From assembly GCF_035974275.1 (NCBI RefSeq), contig NZ_CP142422.1, positions 4,774,001-4,838,000 on the forward strand: a DNA stretch of 64,000 nt. Reading direction: 5' to 3'. Position numbers and translations under genes: made by a program. Under the pieces are notes generated by a model. It was not told the DNA's origin. It saw only the letters and a list, made by a program, of their open reading frames with translations, and did not search any database. This DNA comes from Chryseobacterium sp. MYb264 (GTDB taxonomy: Bacteria > Bacteroidota > Bacteroidia > Flavobacteriales > Weeksellaceae). This document shows positions 1 to 7,715 of the stretch, piece by piece; position 1 is the first letter of the stretch, and the number at the start of each line of letters is the position of its first letter.

Positions 1-151
1 GCTTTTCGTTGTCCAGATGGCTATCCAGCTCTGCATCCAGCATATGCTCCACGGCTTTTTTGTGTAGTTCCCTGAAGAAAGAGGTCAAATCTTCTCCACT
101 CTTGAAGGATTTATAGAAATCCTTGTTGTTTAATAATTCTTCTTTGTCCAT
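1..151 (-). CDS. IS256-family (mutator) transposase, N-terminal fragment
   Basis: Fifty codons read leftward from an ATG at 151 and continue off the edge. The translation begins MDKEELLNNKDFYKSFKSG and includes a segment with AVEHMLDAELDSHLD. This matches the N-terminus of Bacteroidota IS256-family DDE transposases, where the 'leLdeHL' segment precedes the catalytic core. The catalytic residues lie outside the window, so it is unknown whether the copy is intact. Confidence 0.75.
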   Translation of the reverse strand, partial: MDKEELLNNKDFYKSFKSGEDLTSFFRELHKKAVEHMLDAELDSHLDNEK

Positions 152-268
152 TATAAAACTATGTAGGTTTAAAATTAATAAAAAGTTATTTCCGTAAAAT
201 TTCTGAGCTCTAAGGGCTCAAATTTTCCAGAATAACTTTTTAACTTACACAGTTAGTGAGACACTACC
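1..268 (-). mobile_element. End of an IS256-type insertion sequence (partial)
   Basis: This is the terminal part of an insertion sequence whose body lies left of the window. It holds the 5' end of a transposase (1-151) and an untranslated end. Two arms, about 179-208 and 213-242, form a long imperfect inverted repeat (aaaaagttatt near each outer edge). It would fold in RNA entering the element and may limit read-through into the transposase. I place the outer end near 268, after acagttagtgagacactacc, from recollection of flavobacterial IS256 ends; the exact tip and target duplication cannot be checked because the other end is missing. Confidence 0.6.
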
Positions 269-280
269 TATTTTATTCCT

Positions 281-652
281 TTGATTATCCCTTTACTAGT
301 TATTTTTGTTGTGTTTATAGGTGCTTTATTTACTATTATTTCTAAAAAAGGAAAAATAAATGTGAATGTTTTTCTACTATTTTTAACATCTTTACTCCTA
401 ATAGCGTTTACAATTTCTTTAGGATTAGGAATTAATAGTACACTTAAGGATAATTTTTACTTATTATCCTTTGGATTATCTTCAAAATGGAATTTTGCTT
501 TTCAATTATATAAAGTATCATTACTCCTTTCTATCATTACTTTTGTTATTTCATTAATCAAAGTGTTCAAAAGCAGTATTCCTTTATATATTATGATATT
601 TTTGGCGATTGGAATTATGCATTTTTATTACCTTGATTGGTTTGGGCTATAG
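281..652 (+). CDS. Small multi-pass membrane protein, probably 5'-truncated by the IS
   Basis: About 123 residues, very hydrophobic, with four likely membrane segments (roughly residues 1-20, 28-50, 75-92 and 98-118). No motif identifies a function. The only usable start in frame is TTG at 281, and the frame stays open back to about 260, inside the presumed IS end. The natural N-terminus and promoter were therefore probably removed by the insertion. A good rho-independent terminator follows at 775-816. I do not recognise the family. It may be a dead fragment or be expressed from an outward promoter in the IS. Confidence 0.45.
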   Translation: MIIPLLVIFVVFIGALFTIISKKGKINVNVFLLFLTSLLLIAFTISLGLGINSTLKDNFYLLSFGLSSKWNFAFQLYKVSLLLSIITFVISLIKVFKSSIPLYIMIFLAIGIMHFYYLDWFGL

Positions 653-774
653 CTATATATAATTAATTTGAGCTATTTCAGAGTGCCAAAAATTCTTTAA
701 ATTAATTAGGCACATTCGTAAAATATTCAATTTATTGTATATCAGTAAATTAATTTGTATTTTTAAACAAAGTA

Positions 775-816
775 AACCCCGAAATTTAGCATTTTAGCTG
801 AAAATCGGGGTTTTTA
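775..816 (+). terminator. Rho-independent terminator
   Basis: Arms AACCCCGA (775-782) and TCGGGGTT (805-812) enclose a 22-nt loop and are followed by T's on the plus strand. It closes the membrane-protein gene at 281-652. The last codons of the opposing NUMOD4 ORF lie within it. Confidence 0.65.
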
Positions 817-1058
817 ATTTTCAAGTTATTGTAATACCGTGTAACCTGTAATTTCATAATTATATCCAGGAGTTGATGTTCTCCCCCATAAGAATTTATA
901 ACACATCGCTCCAGGCTTTTTATACGGCCATAATTTGAAACAGCATAATTTTCAAAACCTTCTACCAGCTTCCATTCTTCATTCGAAAGATCGTTCAGAG
1001 AAAGATTAGAAAGAACTGTGTTTACATATTCATCTCCTAATTCGGTAGATAGTTTCAT
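786..1058 (-). pseudogene. NUMOD4-domain protein, truncated
   Basis: Ninety codons. Residues about 28-50 carry the NUMOD4 signature (EEWKLVEGFENYAVSNYGR, then IKSLE), a DNA-binding module usually placed before an HNH nuclease in homing-type endonucleases. No HNH motif follows. The C-terminal residues are read through the terminator hairpin at 775-816, so the natural 3' part appears lost. The stretch NLSLNDLSNEEW resembles NLSLENLPGEYW in the double-NUMOD4 gene at 7716, suggesting one local gene family. It is probably a remnant; a functional stand-alone NUMOD4 protein is less likely. Confidence 0.5.
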
Positions 1059-1317
1059 TATTGGAAATTTTTATTGTAAATTATTTTGAGATCATCCAAA
1101 AACTAATTTAAAACAAAATTTTTTTAGTACATGACAAAAAAACATAATCTGATAAAAATCTGCAAATTAACTCGTTTTAAATTTATGTAAATAGATGATT
1201 TTAGTGAATTAGATGATGTTTCCTAGGCAATCAACTAACCACACCAATATCAGTCAAGACTATAAAAATAGAGATTTAACTTCAGTTTTAGAAGAAAATT
1301 TTGAATAAAAAATCAAT

Positions 1318-1611
1318 AAAGCCAGATTACATCTTATTTCGATAATGATTTTGGCTTTCTGCAAAATGAAAACATTCAATTATATAGAGCTGGCTGGTTT
1401 GGGGAACTTGAGCAATCTAAAGAAGGTGAGATCAAGTACGGAGATAAAATATTGAAAATAAACGGAATAAAACTAAATGCGAACGATCCGATCCATGAAG
1501 ATATTAATAATGTTTACCGGAAAAAATAAGATCAGGAGTACAATTTTGAATATGCCCAGGCTATTTCACAAGCTGAGTATTCAGATTACACTATTGAATT
1601 TACCTTAGTAT
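1318..1611 (+). pseudogene. Decayed PDZ-domain protein remnant
   Basis: A reading frame without a start gives ITSYFDNDFGFLQ and then GEIKYGDKILKINGIKL, the carboxylate-binding-loop and strand pattern of a PDZ domain as in periplasmic proteases. It is broken by a stop near 1527. Codons with similar composition then continue to a TAA at about 1611 (ending YTIEFTLV). No catalytic domain is visible. The parent was probably a PDZ-containing exported peptidase, but that is inference. Confidence 0.4.
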
Positions 1612-1797
1612 AAGCATACATCAGAGATACTCAATTTTTGGAAAATCGGATATGTGCAAATATCTATTATATTTTATGAGAAATCTTAATTTTATAATTT
1701 CAATCTTTTCTACATTTTTTACACAGCTTAAAGTCAAAGCGAAAATTAGATGTACTGAGTGATCTCCCTTTAAGCAGACAACTGCTTCAATAAAAAT

Positions 1798-1834
1798 GAG
1801 GCTGTCCAAAAAGTTTGGACAGCCTCTTTATATT
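1798..1834. terminator. Perfect hairpin, terminator or collapsed IS/MITE ends
   Basis: GAGGCTGTCCAAA (1798-1810) and TTTGGACAGCCTC (1814-1826) are perfect 13-bp arms with a 3-nt loop, followed by an AT-rich T tract. A similar arm sequence (AAGGCTGTCC) forms the hairpin at 19443-19467. The MITE at 49463 also starts GAGGCTGT. It could be a terminator of the decayed gene upstream or a minimal transposon scar. Confidence 0.5.
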
Positions 1835-2040
1835 TTTTTTATGAAATTCAATCACTTGGCGATTTTGAAGTTTTAGATAATGGCTTTAGAATCTCTAATT
1901 TTTGAAAACCAGCTACTTTTTAAGTATCCACGTCTATGGTTTTACTTTCTTTAATAAGGATAGATAAGAAGAAGGAAAGAGTGGTTATTTTCATACAGAA
2001 AATAGTGATTTTGATTCAACAGATAAATTTTGGAAAAATC

Positions 2041-3594
2041 CTAATTTAAATTTGAGGGAAGTTGATTAATCTTAAGAAGCATTTCTTGTGAGTTATTATT
2101 TTTCGGATTCAGCTTAAGTGATTTCTGATAATTCAAAATGGCTTTATCATAGACTTTGTTCACAAAATATGCTTCCCCAAGACTGTCAAATAAATTGGCA
2201 TTTTTTGGATATTCTTTTGTTGCAAATTCAAATATTTCAATCGCCTTATTGACGTTTTTATCATCATACAATATATCATATCCTAGACTATTTAATAAAT
2301 CTTGAAGATTTGAGTTAAAATAATGATCCTTCTGTTTGCTAAGGGTATTGAATTGCTTTTTAGCAGCTTGAGGATCTTTTAAAAATTGATTTTTTAGTAC
2401 TGATTTTAAATTGATTTTTGGAAACTTAATCAAATCCGTTTCTATTTTATTATACAGCGTTTCCCAATCTGCAAGAGCTTTGTCAGATTGATTATTAATA
2501 ATGATAATTTGACCGTAATTACTATCCGGACAAATTAAAATGCCACTTCTGACACCATAAGAATCACCGGTTTTTGAATAGTAAAAACCTTCTTCTTTAC
2601 CCACGCCCATATCCTGCCACAAATAACCCATCACATTATTTTCCGCATCTTTATACAAGATACGTCTCGATTCTTTTACTATTGGATGATCACTTTCTAA
2701 CTGAAATTTCATCAGCTTTATTAAGTCAGGTAATGTGGTGATCATTCCGTAGCCCCCTCCTAATAAAGGATTTTTATCCAATGGAGCTAATTGATCAGAG
2801 CTGTCATAACTGTTTGCCAGATATTGGGCATGTTCCTGATAATTTTGCAGAAATGTGTTGTTCATATGTAGCTCATTTAAAAAATTTTGTAGCAGGATTG
2901 TATACGATTTATGATGAACCTGTTCTAATATATAAGCAACCAGTTCGGAACCTATCGAATTATAATCATAGAATGTGCCTGGCTTTTTATCTAATTCTAC
3001 CGTCTGTAGTTCTTCTAAAAAATCAGACATATTATAATCAAACGCTTTACCTCTATAATAGCCTTCAGATGTTTTTTTGTTGATTTCTTCCAGTTTTTTT
3101 GTTTTTTTTGTTTTAAATCCCAGGGTATGAGTCAACAGATTCTTAATTGTAATTGGTGTATTTTCAAATTCTAAATTTTTGTAGTCTCCTCTTAAGTAGA
3201 TTCTGATGTCATCATCTAATCTGATCTTTTTCTCTAAAACTGCTTGCGCGGCTAATGAACCAACGAATACTTTTGAAATGGAAGCTATCTCATAAAGCGT
3301 TTTATCGTTGGGTTTGTTGCCGGAATTCTTGTCTAGCTCACCATAGTAATTGCGAAAAACGTCACCATCTCTATAAATGGCCAAAGCAATCGAGTTGATA
3401 TTACCTTTTTTCATCTCATTTTCTGCATACTGATTGATTAGATGAGTTAATTTTTCAAAAGATTTTCCATATATACCCAGGCTATCCCCAACAATTGTTT
3501 TATCATTCACCGTGATTGGATACAGCGTGTTGGAAATTGCCATTTGGGGAAAGAACACCAAGAGGATTAGTAGGAGAGTGATACTATATTTCAT
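2041..3594 (-). CDS. Serine hydrolase, beta-lactamase (class C-like) family, with C-terminal TPRs
   Basis: About 517 residues from ATG 3594, chosen because a Sec signal peptide (MKYSITLLLILLVFF) begins there; an upstream in-frame start would bury it. The catalytic domain has the SxxK motif SISK near residue 105, giving the serine nucleophile and general-base lysine. A YNS motif near residue 211 stands where most relatives have YSN, and KTG near residue 341 is the third motif. Residues about 460-517 form one to two TPR units (NLFDSLGEAYFVNKVYDKA). Relatives are penicillin-binding-protein-like esterases and peptidases of the envelope, usually not true lactamases. It is monocistronic, and the substrate is unknown. 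Confidence 0.8.
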   Translation of the reverse strand: MKYSITLLLILLVFFPQMAISNTLYPITVNDKTIVGDSLGIYGKSFEKLTHLINQYAENEMKKGNINSIALAIYRDGDVFRNYYGELDKNSGNKPNDKTLYEIASISKVFVGSLAAQAVLEKKIRLDDDIRIYLRGDYKNLEFENTPITIKNLLTHTLGFKTKKTKKLEEINKKTSEGYYRGKAFDYNMSDFLEELQTVELDKKPGTFYDYNSIGSELVAYILEQVHHKSYTILLQNFLNELHMNNTFLQNYQEHAQYLANSYDSSDQLAPLDKNPLLGGGYGMITTLPDLIKLMKFQLESDHPIVKESRRILYKDAENNVMGYLWQDMGVGKEEGFYYSKTGDSYGVRSGILICPDSNYGQIIIINNQSDKALADWETLYNKIETDLIKFPKINLKSVLKNQFLKDPQAAKKQFNTLSKQKDHYFNSNLQDLLNSLGYDILYDDKNVNKAIEIFEFATKEYPKNANLFDSLGEAYFVNKVYDKAILNYQKSLKLNPKNNNSQEMLLKINQLPSNLN

Positions 3595-4117
3595 ATTATG
3601 TATTTTATGATTTTGACCTATTATTTTTTTTGTTAAATTGTTGTAACGTGGCATTCTGTCCGGACTTTTTCATTTTTAGATCTCCCGTGGAAATATATTG
3701 ACTGATTGCATCAACATTCAAAACCCAACCATAAATAATATGTCTTACAACCAATTTTATATTAAACTATTTCTCCGGGCATAATATTCTTCGATCCCGG
3801 ATACAACAGTTGGGTGGTGCGCTTCCAGAGTGAAATACATTCTGTTTTTTGAGCTTTTCTCATTTGTCTGCCCATTCCGGATTCTCTTATACATCTTTAG
3901 ATTTTTTGTTAATGGTATGAGTAAACTGAGGCTAAATAATTGTTTAAGAAGTATCTCTATCGAAGAAAAAAAACTTTTTTTCTTCAATAAAAACATCGAT
4001 CTTTATGATACTTTCAATATGAGATGTAAGCTTAATCATATCTCGTACAAATGTTTGAATTATCGTGCTGAAAAATGAAATATTATATTTCTTTACCCTA
4101 TTTATTACTTCTATTCT
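3595..4117. other. Intergenic, no supported gene
   Basis: AT-rich spacer between two leftward genes. A 79-codon leftward frame (3757-3996) has lysine/phenylalanine-rich, low-complexity content at its start and a more protein-like end (HHPTVVSGIEEYYARR). I cannot assign it, and it may be a remnant. No clear terminator or promoter was found. Confidence 0.4.
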
Positions 4118-4759
4118 TTACTTATTCTGAGATTGCAACCAGGTAAGCATGGTATCCATACCGACTAAATTATTTTCGGCAAGTAATTCTGCGGCTCTGA
4201 TTAATTGTCCTTCTTGTAATTGAAGAATGATATTTTCGTGTTGATGACTGGATTTTTGTACTGTTTTTTTCATCGCCATATACGCATATTCGTAACGTTG
4301 TGACTGACGGTGCAGTGTTTTTATTATTTTAAGCAATCTTTTATTGGGACAGTTTGCAATCAATAACATGTGCCAAGATTCATCTAGTTCAACAACTTCT
4401 CTGGGGGACTTTGTATTGAGGATTTTTAAATTAATTTTTTTGAGTTCATCCAAAACCCCTTTGGCAGGAATACCGGACAGTTCCAAAGCAAAAGATTCCA
4501 ATTTCGCTCGTAATGGATAAATTTCAGAAATATCAGTTTCTGAAAATTTTGACAGACGAAATCCTTTTCTTGGTTCGGAAATTACTATTCCTTCCCATTC
4601 CAGTTGTTGAAGTGCATCTCTGAGAGGTGTGCGGCTAATATTCAGTAACGATGCAAGTTGAACTTCCCGCATGGGTTCGTTAGGCATTATCTTACCCTCA
4701 ATAATCAATTGCCATAGCTCTTTTATTATCTGACTTTTAAGTAGTTCCTGTGTGATCAT
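4118..4759 (-). CDS. GntR-family transcriptional regulator (FadR/FCD type)
   Basis: About 213 residues. The N-terminal winged helix carries the GntR signature (MREVQLASLLNISRTPLRDA, about residues 30-50, then LEWEGIV). Residues about 80-205 are an all-helical FCD ligand domain, where acidic and histidine residues (DESWHMLL, HQHENI) are consistent with metal-dependent effector binding. The start at 4759 is preferred over one 9 codons upstream because the palindrome TTGTATACAA (4770-4779) then lies just before the gene. Such regulators usually respond to carboxylic acids and repress themselves and a neighbour. No metabolic target gene is adjacent here, so the regulon is unknown. Confidence 0.85.
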   Translation of the reverse strand: MITQELLKSQIIKELWQLIIEGKIMPNEPMREVQLASLLNISRTPLRDALQQLEWEGIVISEPRKGFRLSKFSETDISEIYPLRAKLESFALELSGIPAKGVLDELKKINLKILNTKSPREVVELDESWHMLLIANCPNKRLLKIIKTLHRQSQRYEYAYMAMKKTVQKSSHQHENIILQLQEGQLIRAAELLAENNLVGMDTMLTWLQSQNK

Positions 4760-4762
4760 AAA

Positions 4763-4779
4763 TTGTATATTGTATACAA
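4763..4779. promoter_or_regulatory. Candidate GntR operator
   Basis: TTGTATACAA at 4770-4779 is a perfect 10-bp palindrome containing the N-GT-N-AC-N core typical of GntR-family sites. A second TTGTATA lies at 4763-4769. It sits immediately upstream of the GntR start and would block transcription, consistent with autorepression. Confidence 0.5.
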
Positions 4780-4909
4780 AAATCAAATATAGTCATTCTT
4801 TTTAGATAATTTAATTTTTCGTTATATTTTAAAATAGCTTTAATAAAATTCAATATCAATTACAGTTTTGGTTTTCCTGAAAAAGGATGAATATAGCCAT
4901 CTCTTTTAA

Positions 4910-5214
4910 CTGTAAGTATATGTATGAGGCATCGCAAATCTCCAACATCTGGGAGCCAGCGTTTACCGTATCGAAGTCATTTCCCAAGGATAAAAAGCTT
5001 TAAAAAAAGCGTGGAAGCTTCTTGTAACCATTCAGAAAGTTCGTCGGCTGCTATCGATGTCGTGAATTTTAGACCGAGAGGAAGCTATATGCCGTGGAAA
5101 AAGTACAGTTTTGATCTTAATTCTATCCTGATATTAAGAAATTCAGATCAGGACGTTGAAAATCTCAATGTCAATGAAATAATTTATACTGTTGGCTATC
5201 AGTATAGTTTTTAA
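4910..5214 (+). pseudogene. Outer-membrane beta-barrel protein, C-terminal remnant with frameshift
   Basis: One frame reads YEASQISNIWEPAFTVSKSF up to a stop near 5005. The next frame continues with DVVNFRPRGSYMPWKKYSF and ends YTVGYQYSF. Alternating hydrophobic/polar residues and a terminal phenylalanine are the beta-signal of outer-membrane barrels. The two frames together look like the last third of such a protein after an indel, with no start or upstream part. The sequence to 5700 contains no further coding that I can support. Confidence 0.4.
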
Positions 5215-5706
5215 ATCTATCTGAATTTTAAAACTATGGAGAGGTGACCCCGGACTACATGAGCTGGAAATGGGGAAGGGAAAAATTTGAAATTGACCGA
5301 AGACAATGGTGAATTGGTTAAAAAAGTTTTTTATTAGCAGTCCATTTTAGCTTGAAAAATAAATTTTATCACAGGTTTTAAGTTCAGTTTTGAATATTGG
5401 GGGAAGAATTTGGGATCACTGATTCATAATGATTGCTGTCAATAATTATATTTTAGCATGAAAGTATATAAAATTTTGTGTTTGACAACCTGTGTTTTAA
5501 GGAAAATTGAATAATAAACTTTTGAAATTATTTGCAAAAAGGGAAAATATACATATATTTGCACCAGTTAAAACAAACACTCTTCATCTTATTTAAAAGA
5601 AATCTGTAGATTGATAAGATAAAAGAACAGTAAAGAGTCCATGAATGAGGTTTTTTAATGAATAAAAAAATCAATTCAGATCTCATAAGTTTTGGCATCT
5701 AAAAAT

Positions 5707-5780
5707 GATCCGGTAGTTCAGCTGGTTAGAATGCCGCCCTGTCACGGCGGAGGTCGCGGGTTCGAGTCCCGTCCGGATCG
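5707..5780 (+). tRNA. tRNA-Asp (GTC)
   Basis: Cloverleaf of 74 nt without encoded CCA. The acceptor arm pairs GATCCGG (5707-5713) with CCGGATC (5773-5779), with G at 5780 as discriminator. The D arm has AGCTGGTTAGA. The anticodon GTC is at 5741-5743 in the stem GCCGCCCTGTCACGGC, and the T arm has GGGTTCGAGTCCC. It is followed by a strong terminator and by an integrase gene, the usual layout of a tRNA used as an integration site. Confidence 0.97.
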
Positions 5781-5803
5781 CAACTATTAAATCAAAATAG
5801 TAC

Positions 5804-5839
5804 AAAATGCTGTAAAATAGATGTTTTACAGCATTTTTT
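5804..5839 (+). terminator. tRNA-Asp terminator
   Basis: AAAATGCTGTAAAA (5804-5817) pairs perfectly with TTTTACAGCATTTT (5824-5837) around a 6-nt loop and is followed by T's. Confidence 0.8.
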
Positions 5840-5883
5840 GTTTTGTGCCTGTTCCAAATGGAGCTAAAAAACCACAACCTGAA

Positions 5884-5930
5884 AGTGACCTATTCAGTGA
5901 CCTATTAGAAAGGTTGAAAAAAGGTCACTG
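5884..5930. repeat. Candidate integrase arm-type sites
   Basis: AGTGACCTATT occurs at 5884-5894 and again at 5896-5906 as direct repeats. The inverted form AAGGTCACTG lies at 5921-5930. Three copies of AGTGACCT within 47 bp, between the tRNA target and the integrase gene, fit the arm sites bound by the N-terminal domain of tyrosine integrases. Confidence 0.45.
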
Positions 5931-6018
5931 AAAAGTAAGAAGAAAGCTTGTTCATAAATTGAACATCTTGTGGGACGTTTTTAATGAATTTAATTTAAAA
6001 TTTTTAAAAACGGCACAT

Positions 6019-7269
6019 ATGAATAAGACATTCAACCTGCTTTTTTATCTCAAAAAAGCTAAAATTAACACTCAGGGAGAAGCACCCATCTACATGAGAA
6101 TTACTATTGACGGTAAAATTTCTGAAATCAGTACAAAACGCACCGTATTGCCTTCAAAATGGAACTGCCAAGCTCAAAGTGTAAAAGGATCTTCAGAAGA
6201 ATGTAAATCACTTAATTTTTATCTTAAAACATTTGAACAGAAAGTTTATGATACCTATCATACACTAATAAGGGAAAGTGAACCGGTAAGCTGTGAAATT
6301 CTTAAGAACAGACTATTAGGCAGAGATCAAAAAAATCGAATGCTGATACCAATATTTCAGGATCATAACGACAGAATGGAGAAGTTAGTAGGGAAGGAGT
6401 ACGCTAAGGGAACCTTAACCCGCTATAAAACCTGCTTAAGCCATACCAAAGAATTTTTGCAGTGGAAATATGATATTTCTGATATTGATATTAGAAAAAT
6501 TAATTATGCCTTTCTCAATGATTTTGAATTTTTTCTACGAACTGAAAATGTTTGTGGTAACAATACAGCCGTAAAGTATGTTATGAACTTTGGGAAGATC
6601 ATCAGAATTTGCTTGAATCATGGTTGGTTGGAAAAAGATCCATTTATGAATTATGATTCAAAATTTGATGAAGTAACAAGAGTATTTCTTAATGAGCAGG
6701 AGTTAGAAAAACTTTTTACCAAAGATTTCAAAAATATGAGACTATCAATGGTCAGAGATATCTTTTTATTTAGCTGCTATACGGGGCTGGCATATATTGA
6801 TACTCGAAAGTTAACTACCAACAACATCAATATTGGATTAGATGGAACCCGATGGATTTTTACCAAGCGACAAAAAACGAAAACAACCTCTAACATTCCA
6901 TTGCTTGCCCAAGCAGAATGTATCGTTGAGAAATATAAAAATCATCCGACCTGTGTAAATAGTGGAAGATTACTTCCTATTCTTAGCAACCAAAAAATGA
7001 ATGCTTATCTGAAAGAAATTGCTGATCTGTGTGGCATCAATAAAGAATTAACCTATCATATAGCACGTCACACCTTTGCGACTACAGTTACCTTATCAAA
7101 TGGGGTTTCCATCGAGAGTGTGAGTAAAATGCTCGGTCACAAAAATATGAGAACAACTCAGCATTATGCCAAGATTCTAGATAGTAAAGTGAGTGAAGAT
7201 ATGATTTCTTTAAAACAAAAATTCCTTGATAAGATTCTTCAACAAAACTACAATATTATAACTACTTAA
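6019..7269 (+). CDS. Tyrosine recombinase / integrase (Bacteroidota mobile-element type)
   Basis: About 416 residues from ATG 6019; a longer frame starts 20 codons earlier but adds no domain. Layout: N-terminal arm-binding domain (about 1-85, with the LFYLKKAKINTQGEAPIYMR pattern common in this group), a SAM-like core-binding domain (about 110-215) and the catalytic domain. H347-x-x-R350 (HIARHTF), H374 (LGHKNMRTTQHY) and the nucleophile Y383 are present. The first catalytic arginine is replaced by alanine (TGLAYID, residue 258), as in the CTnDOT-like branch. Its place beside tRNA-Asp marks an integrated element; no second att copy was found within the window. Confidence 0.88.
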   Translation: MNKTFNLLFYLKKAKINTQGEAPIYMRITIDGKISEISTKRTVLPSKWNCQAQSVKGSSEECKSLNFYLKTFEQKVYDTYHTLIRESEPVSCEILKNRLLGRDQKNRMLIPIFQDHNDRMEKLVGKEYAKGTLTRYKTCLSHTKEFLQWKYDISDIDIRKINYAFLNDFEFFLRTENVCGNNTAVKYVMNFGKIIRICLNHGWLEKDPFMNYDSKFDEVTRVFLNEQELEKLFTKDFKNMRLSMVRDIFLFSCYTGLAYIDTRKLTTNNINIGLDGTRWIFTKRQKTKTTSNIPLLAQAECIVEKYKNHPTCVNSGRLLPILSNQKMNAYLKEIADLCGINKELTYHIARHTFATTVTLSNGVSIESVSKMLGHKNMRTTQHYAKILDSKVSEDMISLKQKFLDKILQQNYNIITT

Positions 7270-7715
7270 AGGGTCACGCTTATGTAAGAGAAAATGCATC
7301 AATTTGACAAATGGTAAATCAAAAATATATTGACCGCATAATTTATTATTTGCTTGTTAAGGATTGTTAAGTTCTTCTTGGAGGGTTTCAAACTGTCTCT
7401 TTAAATCTCTTTATTTATCAACCTTTTTAAAAGATGAGGCTTCGGCTACTCACCGAATTACTCACTTTGAAAATGTAGGTTTTTGATTCGTTTTGTATGT
7501 CAAATATAATAACTTCCATTGTATTTTAAGGAATAACCACTGAGGTTTTTAAGATTACAATTTGATCGAACTCACGATTGCAAGTTTTTTGCTCCAATAA
7601 TTGTATGAAGCAAGGTTTGAAAAATTCTCTGGAATGCATCTTATATACTGCTTTACTTTCTATGTAATATTAGCTGATCTGTCAGATCAGAAAGATTTTG
7701 TGAAATGTTCCTATT
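7270..7715. other. Intergenic, with one palindrome
   Basis: No gene is supported. CTGATCTG-T-CAGATCAG (7674-7690) is a near-perfect 17-bp palindrome just past the stop of the leftward NUMOD4 gene. It lacks a T tract, so it may be a protein-binding site and not a terminator. GGGTCAC at 7270-7276 resembles the AGTGACC repeats on the other side of the integrase, inverted. Confidence 0.4.

Noticed and set aside
2781..3083. 100-codon rightward ORF
   Set aside because: Lies entirely antisense to the serine hydrolase gene, with no domain.
2041..3594. Calling the serine hydrolase a beta-lactamase resistance gene
   Set aside because: Family motifs are shared with esterases and peptidases, and the second motif is YNS, not YSN; no evidence for lactam hydrolysis.
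3757..3996. 79-codon leftward ORF
   Set aside because: Low-complexity start and no recognisable family; noted only as possible remnant.
5683..5877. 64-codon leftward ORF containing RTGLEPATSAVTGRHSNQLNY-like sequence
   Set aside because: It is the antisense of tRNA-Asp, a well-known spurious ORF.
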